The position numbers were made by a program, and so were the translations under genes. Under the pieces are notes generated by a model. It worked only from the letters and a program-made list of their open reading frames with translations. It made no database searches and had not been told where the DNA came from. Of a stretch of 64,000 bases of DNA, positions 58,226-64,000 are shown in pieces. Numbering within the stretch: position 1 is the stretch's first letter; each line of letters starts with the position of its first letter. Source of the DNA: a bacterium (GTDB lineage: Bacteria; Patescibacteria; CPR2; UBA1875; JAJYID01); the NCBI GenBank assembly GCA_030647205.1, contig JAUSJO010000002.1, forward strand, positions 62,001 to 126,000. The letters run 5' to 3'.

Positions 58226-58251
58226 AAAAGTCCCGCTTAAGTGCGGGCATG
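58226..58251 (-). terminator. Minus-oriented terminator-like hairpin upstream of RNase J
   Basis: CCCGC/GCGGG hairpin; on the minus strand it is followed by ACTTTTTTAG. On the plus strand it lies in the short gap before the RNase J gene, with no T run. Confidence 0.45.
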
Positions 58252-58271
58252 AAAGGAAAAAAATTAACAAA

Positions 58272-60062
58272 ATGAATCCAAAAAACAAACCACGAAGAAA
58301 TATGCCAACAGCGCATGACGTGGCAATTAAACAAAAACATATTAAAACAAAAAACGAAACGGTAATGCAGGCTTCGATGCCGCACGCATCCGGAAAGGGT
58401 AAACTAAAAATTATTCCTCTTGGAGGTTTGGGCGAAATCGGAAAAAACATGACTGTTTATGAATACGAAAACGACATTATCATCGTCGATATGGGATTTA
58501 TATTCCCCGATGGCGATATGCTGGGAGTGGACTATCTAATCCCTGATATTTCGTATCTTCAGGATAAAAAAGACAAAATCCGAGGAGTACTTATTACTCA
58601 CGGACATGAAGATCACGTTGGCGGTATTCCGTTCATCATGCCTCAGATCAATGCGCCTATCTATGCGCCGAAACTGACCTGTGGTTTGATCGAAGCGAAA
58701 GCTAGCGAACATCCTCAGCTCAAACATTTGAAACTAAATGTCATAGACCCTGATAAAGACAAGTTGAAACTTGGTGCTTTTGAGGTCGAGTGGTTTCGTG
58801 TAACTCACTCCATACCTGACTCAGTGGGTATAATCTTAAACACGCCTGAAGGCAGAATAGTCTATACTGGTGACTTCCGGTTTGACCACTCACCGGTTGA
58901 CGGTAAGAAAACTGATATTTCAAAACTTTCCCGTCTTGGCGATGAGGGTGTTTTGGCACTTCTGTCTGACAGTACAAATGCCGAAGTTCCGGGATTCTCT
59001 GTCAGCGAGCAGACGATAGCGGCTACATTTGACAATATCTTTGAAAAAGCTGAAGGGAGAATAATCGTTGCTGCCTTTGCTTCTCAGATTAACAGAATTC
59101 AGCTGGTCATAAATGCTGCGCAGAAACATCACAGAAAAATCGCATTTTCCGGCAGAAGCTTGCTGCGAAACATAGAAGTTGCGGTCCGACTTGGGTATCT
59201 CAAAATTCCTCAAGGAATTGCGATGAAAGTTCAAGATATAGCTACTTACGCTCCTGATAAAATTGTTGTTATGAGCACCGGTTCTCAGGGTGAGGCAATG
59301 GCAGCGTTATCGAGAATGGCTCGTGGCGAACATAAACAAATAAAGATTGGCAAGGGCGATACTGTCGTTTACTCATCTTCTCCGATTCCTGGAAACGAGT
59401 CTTCTATCACAACTGTTGTGGATGATCTTTTCAGAAGAGGCGCAGAAGTGATATTTGACGAAAAGGACGGTGACAGAACTCATGTTTCCGGACATCCGGG
59501 TCAGGAAGAACTGAAGCTGATGATGGAGCTTGTCCGACCGAAATACCTTGTTCCATGGCATGGTGAAGTTCATCATCTTGTCCATCACGCACAGCTTGCA
59601 CAGTCTATAGGCATTCCAAAAGAAAACACATTCATTTTAGATAATGGTAATGTTTTGGAAGTGTCAAACGGCAGAGTTGTGAAAGCTGAAAAGAAAGTCG
59701 TAAACGGTGTGGTCCTAGTTGACGGACTTGGCATCGGCGATGTCGGTGAGATAGTTCTCCGTGATCGTAAAGTAATGGCGACTGAAGGAATGTTTGTTGT
59801 TATCTGCACGGTTGATAAGAAAACCGGCAGACTGCTGACTTCACCGGACATTATTTCCCGAGGGTTTATCTACATGAGAGAAAACGAACAGCTTGTAAAC
59901 AACGCCCGAAATGAAGTGAAGAAAATGGTGGCAGTACGTGACGGTGAACCGCTTCCGGACTGGACAAAGATGAAGCTGAAGATCCGCGACCACGTCAGCC
60001 AGTATCTCTACAATCATACCAAACGTAGCCCGATGGTTATCGCCGTTCTGATAGAAGTGTAA
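58272..60062 (+). CDS. rnj: Ribonuclease J
   Basis: 596 residues. Metallo-beta-lactamase and beta-CASP RNase with endo- and 5' exonuclease activity in mRNA decay and rRNA maturation. Zinc motif HGHEDH at 110-115, then VTHSIPDSVGIIL, FDHSPVDGKKTD and the beta-CASP segments SPIPGNES and HVSGHPGQEELK; a C-terminal domain follows. A basic N-terminal extension of about 40 residues precedes the core. It starts 9 nt after a weak ribosome site. Assignment secure. Confidence 0.96.
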   Translation: MNPKNKPRRNMPTAHDVAIKQKHIKTKNETVMQASMPHASGKGKLKIIPLGGLGEIGKNMTVYEYENDIIIVDMGFIFPDGDMLGVDYLIPDISYLQDKKDKIRGVLITHGHEDHVGGIPFIMPQINAPIYAPKLTCGLIEAKASEHPQLKHLKLNVIDPDKDKLKLGAFEVEWFRVTHSIPDSVGIILNTPEGRIVYTGDFRFDHSPVDGKKTDISKLSRLGDEGVLALLSDSTNAEVPGFSVSEQTIAATFDNIFEKAEGRIIVAAFASQINRIQLVINAAQKHHRKIAFSGRSLLRNIEVAVRLGYLKIPQGIAMKVQDIATYAPDKIVVMSTGSQGEAMAALSRMARGEHKQIKIGKGDTVVYSSSPIPGNESSITTVVDDLFRRGAEVIFDEKDGDRTHVSGHPGQEELKLMMELVRPKYLVPWHGEVHHLVHHAQLAQSIGIPKENTFILDNGNVLEVSNGRVVKAEKKVVNGVVLVDGLGIGDVGEIVLRDRKVMATEGMFVVICTVDKKTGRLLTSPDIISRGFIYMRENEQLVNNARNEVKKMVAVRDGEPLPDWTKMKLKIRDHVSQYLYNHTKRSPMVIAVLIEV

Positions 60063-60067
60063 GCTTT

Positions 60068-60166
60068 TGTCACTCTTGAGTGTAACGAAGGATCTCTATC
60101 TTTGTCATTACCGTACTGAACCTAGTTCAGCATAAACTCCGGCGAGAAGTCAGTTTCTAAATAATT
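60068..60166. repeat. Composite of small intergenic repeats
   Basis: TGTCACTCTTGAGTGTAACG plus AAGGATCTC (60068-60096) resembles 41763-41790, followed by a GTCATT...CTGAACCTAGTTCAG palindrome (60105-60131). It immediately precedes structured repeat copy C, the same order as at 41.8 kb. The 364-nt gap between RNase J and ftsK holds only these repeats and the ftsK promoter. Confidence 0.6.
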
Positions 60167-60342
60167 TCCACTTTTTTAGAAAAAGTGGAGTAAAAATTGC
60201 GGCTTAGACGGCATCTTAAAAGTGTCGGATTCTAATTTACTTCAGGTTTGAAAAACCGGACTCCTTCCAGTCGGCCTAAAGGCTAATCGGTCTTTTCAAA
60301 TCTTCATCAAATCTTATCCTCGCTTTTCGATCCGATAGCCGC
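60167..60342. repeat. Structured intergenic repeat, copy C
   Basis: Hairpin TCCACTTTTT-TAG-AAAAAGTGGA (60167-60189); GCGGCT (60199-60204) pairs with AGCCGC (60337-60342). Copies A and B have GCGACT/AGTCGC at these places, so an A-T pair became G-C with both sides changed. Inner TTTGAAAA/TTTTCAAA also present. The shared CTTTGAAAAAATCATGCCGG follows at 60354. Confidence 0.72.
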
Positions 60343-60426
60343 AAGAGAGCTCCCTTTGAAAAAATCATGCCGGATTAAATACAATTGAGGCTGTAATAAT
60401 TTATTGAAATCTATTATAATAGCACC

Positions 60427-62502
60427 ATGGCAAGGCATAGAAAACCAGGCAGGCCCAAGGGGTCTACAAATAAAGGGAAAAAAGTCGAACCAACACTAAA
60501 CCCGAAAATAGTCGGAGAGATAGTTGCGGTTGGGCTTTTTATTGTTGCGGTAATTCTTTTTGCCGGGGCATTTAACTTTGGCGGGAGATGGGCACTGGCC
60601 CTCTTTACAACTTTTAGAGATATTTTTGGCTTTGTTTCTTACCTTATGCCATTCATCTTTATTGGTGTCGGGGCAGGACTTTTCTTCCCTGAAAGATTTC
60701 CGGTCAACAAAATCTCTGCATCCGGGTTTGGCCTTTCCATTATATCTCTTTGCGGGATGTCCCAGATAATTTTCAGCGGACTAAAAAAAGACGGTGGCGG
60801 AGGGATGCTTGGCTCGCTGCTGGAAACGCAGATTTTAAAAATATTTAACTCTCCTGTTTCTTTCCTAATATTTACGGCTACCTTGATTATCGGACTTTTA
60901 CTTGCTACTGACACCTCAATCCGAGATCTTTTTGCACTCTTTAGAAATCAAGAAGAAGGCGAGGAGAAGAAGCCGAAAGAACATATTAAGATTCATGAGG
61001 GAGTTGCGGTAGCAAAAAACGTTTCCGATAAATTTAAGCCTGAGCCAAAAGAGCCGGAAGTAATGATGGTTGGTGACGATAAGGACTGGAAACTGCCGTC
61101 AGTTGATTTGCTTGAGGATACGACTACAAAAGCGGATAGCGGAAATGTGACAGAAAATGCAGCTGTCATCCAGGAGACTCTGGGAAAGTTTAACATAGAT
61201 GTTGCGATGCGCGACGTAAATGTCGGGCCAACTGTAACGCAGTATACTTTAAAGCCCAGTGATGGAGTAAAGCTTTCAAAAATTACAAATCTTGACCGGG
61301 ACCTAGCTCTTTCTCTCGCCGCTCATCCTATCCGTATTGAAGCACCAATTCCTGGGAAGTCTCTTGTCGGGGTTGAAATACCAAATAAAAAGGCAGCTAT
61401 AGTTAGACTTAAAAATATTCTTACGAGTGAGACTTTCAAAGGGCGCCGTTCTAAATTATCAGTCGTTTTGGGGCTAGATGTTTCCGGTCATCCGCAGATT
61501 GCCGACATAACAAGGATGCCACATCTTCTCATCGCCGGTTCTACCGGTTCCGGTAAATCTGTTTCCATAAATGCGTTACTGCTCAGTCTTCTCTATCAGA
61601 ATTCACCCAATGAGCTGAAACTGATACTAGTTGATCCGAAACGAGTGGAACTTTCTTTATATAATGACCTTCCTCATCTTCTCGCTCCAGTTATAGTTGA
61701 GCCTGAGAAAACTGTGTCGGCGCTGAAGTGGGCGATTATCGAGATGGAAAGAAGGTATCAGCTTCTTCAATCGGCAGGGAAAAGAAACATTGTCGACTTT
61801 AACGCCATCAAAGGCAAGGAAGGCATGCCTTATATCGTAATTGTGATAGATGAGCTGGCTGACATAATGGCTGTAGCATCGAAGGAAGTTGAAGGTTTGA
61901 TTTGCCGACTGGCGCAAATGGCTCGTGCCGTTGGTATCCACCTGGTTCTTGCGACACAGCGCCCATCAGTGGACGTTATTACCGGGCTTATCAAGGCGAA
62001 TATTGTTACCCGTATAGCTTTCGCCGTAGCTTCTCAGGTTGACTCTCGCACAATTTTGGATCAGTCGGGAGCCGAAAAGCTCCTTGGAAATGGTGACATG
62101 CTTTTCACTTCAGCCGAATTCTCCAAGCCGAAAAGGATACAGGGAACGTTTATTTCAGAAAAAGAAGTCAAATCTGTTACAGACTTCGTTAAGTCAAATG
62201 GGAGTCCTGAATATAACAAGGAAGTTCTGGAGCAAAAGCTTGGCGGGGTTAAGGGCGGTGACTTTGATGTGCCTGATGACGATCTTTTCCTTGATGCAGT
62301 CGACTGTGTGATACGCTCAAACAAAGCATCCTCATCGCTTCTTCAGAGACGACTGAGAATTGGCTATGCCAGAGCGGCGCGGTTGCTTGATTTACTGGAA
62401 GAGCGCGGAGTGGTCGGACCGGCAGATGGCTCAAGGCCTAGAGATGTTTTAATCAGTGATATATCAGAGATAATTGACGAAAAAGAAGAAGTGGAGATCT
62501 AG
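60427..62502 (+). CDS. ftsK: DNA translocase FtsK/SpoIIIE
   Basis: 691 residues. Pumps chromosomal DNA at the division septum. Basic N-terminus, about four to five helices (30-170), linker, then the RecA-like motor with Walker A GSTGSGKS at 371-378 and Walker B YIVIVIDELADIM near 472, and TQRPSVDVITGLIKANIVTRIAF. The C-terminal winged-helix gamma domain (DLFLDAVDCVIRSNKASSSLLQRRLRIGYARAARL) is present, so it should read KOPS-like sites. Promoter TTGAAA/TATAAT just upstream. It is directly followed by the RodZ-like gene. Confidence 0.96.
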   Translation: MARHRKPGRPKGSTNKGKKVEPTLNPKIVGEIVAVGLFIVAVILFAGAFNFGGRWALALFTTFRDIFGFVSYLMPFIFIGVGAGLFFPERFPVNKISASGFGLSIISLCGMSQIIFSGLKKDGGGGMLGSLLETQILKIFNSPVSFLIFTATLIIGLLLATDTSIRDLFALFRNQEEGEEKKPKEHIKIHEGVAVAKNVSDKFKPEPKEPEVMMVGDDKDWKLPSVDLLEDTTTKADSGNVTENAAVIQETLGKFNIDVAMRDVNVGPTVTQYTLKPSDGVKLSKITNLDRDLALSLAAHPIRIEAPIPGKSLVGVEIPNKKAAIVRLKNILTSETFKGRRSKLSVVLGLDVSGHPQIADITRMPHLLIAGSTGSGKSVSINALLLSLLYQNSPNELKLILVDPKRVELSLYNDLPHLLAPVIVEPEKTVSALKWAIIEMERRYQLLQSAGKRNIVDFNAIKGKEGMPYIVIVIDELADIMAVASKEVEGLICRLAQMARAVGIHLVLATQRPSVDVITGLIKANIVTRIAFAVASQVDSRTILDQSGAEKLLGNGDMLFTSAEFSKPKRIQGTFISEKEVKSVTDFVKSNGSPEYNKEVLEQKLGGVKGGDFDVPDDDLFLDAVDCVIRSNKASSSLLQRRLRIGYARAARLLDLLEERGVVGPADGSRPRDVLISDISEIIDEKEEVEI

Positions 62503-63465
62503 ATGGCGCCTGCTAAGTTTATAAGGACAACGATTTCCGAAAGGGAATCTCTGGGTGAGAAGCTGGCGAAAAAAAGAAACTCGCTTCATTTAGATGTGAA
62601 AGATATTGAGAAAGCGATAAAGATACCGGCGCGTCATATTAGGAATATTGAAGATGGCAACTACTCAAAGCTTCCGCCTGATGTTTATACGCGAGGATTT
62701 ATTAAAAACTACTCGGCATTTTTGGGGCTAAACTCAAAAAAGACTTTGAGTGATTACGATAAAGAAAGAGGCTTAGAAAAAAGGGTTAAGCTGGTTAAAA
62801 ATCCAGCACCGAAAGTTAAGCCGACTCTCAAAAAACCGAGAATGGTTATCACTCCAAAAAGACTCATCCTTATAGGCTCCTCTCTTTTAGTCTTTGCGGT
62901 CCTTGTCTTTATTGGCTGGCAGATAAAAATTCTGACAGCACCACCGACTCTAAGTGTTAACAGTCCGGCCGACAACTCAAATGTCACTGATGATTATGTT
63001 TACGTTGAGGGTAAGACTGACAGAGAAGCTGATATCTACATCAATGACGTCAAAATCGGTACCGATGATAATGGTATTTTTAAAGAAAGGGTTAGTCTAC
63101 AGGACGGAGTGAATATTTTAAATATTAAGGCGAAAAATAAAATGGATAGGGAAACCAGCGTTGAAAGAAAGATATCAGCAAAACTTCCTCTGACAACAGC
63201 GACGGTTGACAGGACTATCTATCCTTTAGAGTTAAAGGTGGTGATAGGACCAAATCCGGCAACAGTACAGATAGTGCGCGATGGAGAAAAGTTGAATGTA
63301 TCAGGAGTTATGCTTGCAGGCTCGACACAAGTTTTTTATGCTAAAAATGACTTTGTAGTCTCAACAAATAATGCCGGCAGCACAAAAGTTACCCTAAATG
63401 GCAAAGATATGGGTCCGATGGGCAAAGAAGGTGAAGCGATTAAAGATAAAAAGTTTAGTAAGTAG
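62503..63465 (+). CDS. RodZ-like membrane protein with N-terminal HTH
   Basis: 320 residues. An XRE-type HTH_25 domain (about 15-85: LGEKLAKKRNSLHLDVKDIEKAIKIPARHIRNIEDG, YTRGFIKNYSAFLGL), a basic linker, one helix (about 123-146), then an external region with Ig-like or glucodextranase-like repeats (PPTLSVNSPADNSNVTDDY) and a DUF4115-like end. RodZ links the cytoskeleton to cell-wall synthesis. It abuts ftsK by one base, so they are probably cotranscribed. Confidence 0.88.
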   Translation: MAPAKFIRTTISERESLGEKLAKKRNSLHLDVKDIEKAIKIPARHIRNIEDGNYSKLPPDVYTRGFIKNYSAFLGLNSKKTLSDYDKERGLEKRVKLVKNPAPKVKPTLKKPRMVITPKRLILIGSSLLVFAVLVFIGWQIKILTAPPTLSVNSPADNSNVTDDYVYVEGKTDREADIYINDVKIGTDDNGIFKERVSLQDGVNILNIKAKNKMDRETSVERKISAKLPLTTATVDRTIYPLELKVVIGPNPATVQIVRDGEKLNVSGVMLAGSTQVFYAKNDFVVSTNNAGSTKVTLNGKDMGPMGKEGEAIKDKKFSK

Positions 63466-63474
63466 GAGATAAAA

Positions 63475-63978
63475 ATGGCCAAAGATTTTTCATTTGATAT
63501 AGAGAGCGACTTCGACATGATGGAGATGACGAATGCGCTCGATCAAACACAGCGCGAGATCTCTCAAAGATATGACTTTAAAGGGACAGACTCATCTATT
63601 GAATTTGACGAGGATAAAAAAGGATTGCTACTTCTTGGCGACAGCGATTACAAAGTTGACGCCATGATAGATATTATAGAGTCAAAAATGGTCAGCCGCG
63701 GGCTGTCACTCAAAATTTTAGACAAATCTAGTCCGAAAGAGTACGCTTCGGGCGACAGAACCCGCCAGAAAGTTACCTTCAAAAAAGGCATGGATCAGGA
63801 GAAGGCAAAAAAAATTACGAAAAAAATTCGTGAGGTCTATCCGAAAGCTAAAGCGCAAGTTCAGGGAGATACTATCCGGGTTTCCTCGTCCTCAAAAGAC
63901 GATTTGCAGGGGGTAATGTCGATGCTAAAAACTGATGAAGCGATCGATATCCCACTTCAGTTCACGAACTATAGATAA
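63475..63978 (+). CDS. yajQ: YajQ-family nucleotide-binding protein
   Basis: 167 residues. Matches the UPF0234/YajQ family over its length: FSFDIESDFDMMEMTNALDQ, REISQRYDFKGTDSSIE, RQKVTFKKGMDQEKAKKITK and QVQGDTIRVSSSSKDDLQ. Members bind tRNA or cyclic di-GMP. The start follows TAGGAGATAAAA. The last complete gene of the window. Confidence 0.95.
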   Translation: MAKDFSFDIESDFDMMEMTNALDQTQREISQRYDFKGTDSSIEFDEDKKGLLLLGDSDYKVDAMIDIIESKMVSRGLSLKILDKSSPKEYASGDRTRQKVTFKKGMDQEKAKKITKKIREVYPKAKAQVQGDTIRVSSSSKDDLQGVMSMLKTDEAIDIPLQFTNYR

Positions 63979-64000
63979 TTTGAGACGAAAGGGCCCCTAC

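Overview
The window reads as a bacterial chromosome segment with small intergenic gaps, the standard code (UGA is a stop), no tRNA or rRNA gene that I can recognise, and no integrase or transposase. Short housekeeping proteins (TruB without a long C-terminal domain, a short glucose-6-phosphate isomerase), RNase J, a T-box, a FemAB-like ligase, many small unknown membrane proteins and leaderless-looking starts together suggest a member of the Candidate Phyla Radiation (Patescibacteria). This is an inference from style and not from a marker tree. A perfect 16-bp ParB site (parS) inside valS suggests that the left end lies in the origin-proximal part of the chromosome.

Layout. 1-2290: valS (minus strand, cut by the window edge) with a T-box leader. 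2419-7769: a B12-binding radical SAM enzyme, tsaD, and two cassettes of small membrane proteins. 7857-13022: an envelope and sugar block with a FemAB-like ligase, a MurE-like ligase and two phosphohexomutases. 13157-14791: a cassette of small membrane proteins. 14847-19696: trpS, a lone chorismate mutase, CIRCE-controlled groES-groEL, and pgi. 19985-23085: dnaG-rpoD. 23255-27371: two cassettes of an acyl carrier protein and small Cys-rich proteins, separated by a broken copy of the polA 5' end. 27640-35974: polA, a PfkB kinase, a PspC/toastrack pair, a PHP phosphoesterase, a DJ-1-like protein, mutM and holA. 36175-40025: two SPFH proteins, rpsT and a membrane protein. 40208-46710: a DHH phosphoesterase, truB, rpsO, pnp, a DUF4342 protein, a GNAT and a YfcE-type phosphodiesterase. 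46932-57486: the largest accessory block, holding a TelA/DUF4178/lipoprotein/DUF350/spermidine-synthase operon and a tandem array of six related two-helix membrane proteins. 57553-63978: a uracil-DNA glycosylase, RNase J, ftsK, a RodZ-like protein and yajQ.

How it fits together. Core genes alternate with compact accessory cassettes. Most cassettes have a sigma-A-type promoter with a 17-bp spacer, a small hairpin close to the predicted transcript start, strong Shine-Dalgarno sites (several before TTG or GTG starts) and a strong intrinsic terminator. At two places the cassette edges carry duplicated pieces of the adjacent core gene: 152 bp of the polA 5' end, and the last codons of the YfcE-type gene, which recur four times across 46.7-57.2 kb. 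This points to repeated cassette insertion at gene ends. The 47.7-54.8 kb operon looks like a member of the DUF350/DUF4178/spermidine-synthase membrane-stress gene sets. Three intergenic copies of a roughly 160-nt element carry two stems with compensatory base changes and may be an undescribed structured repeat or RNA.
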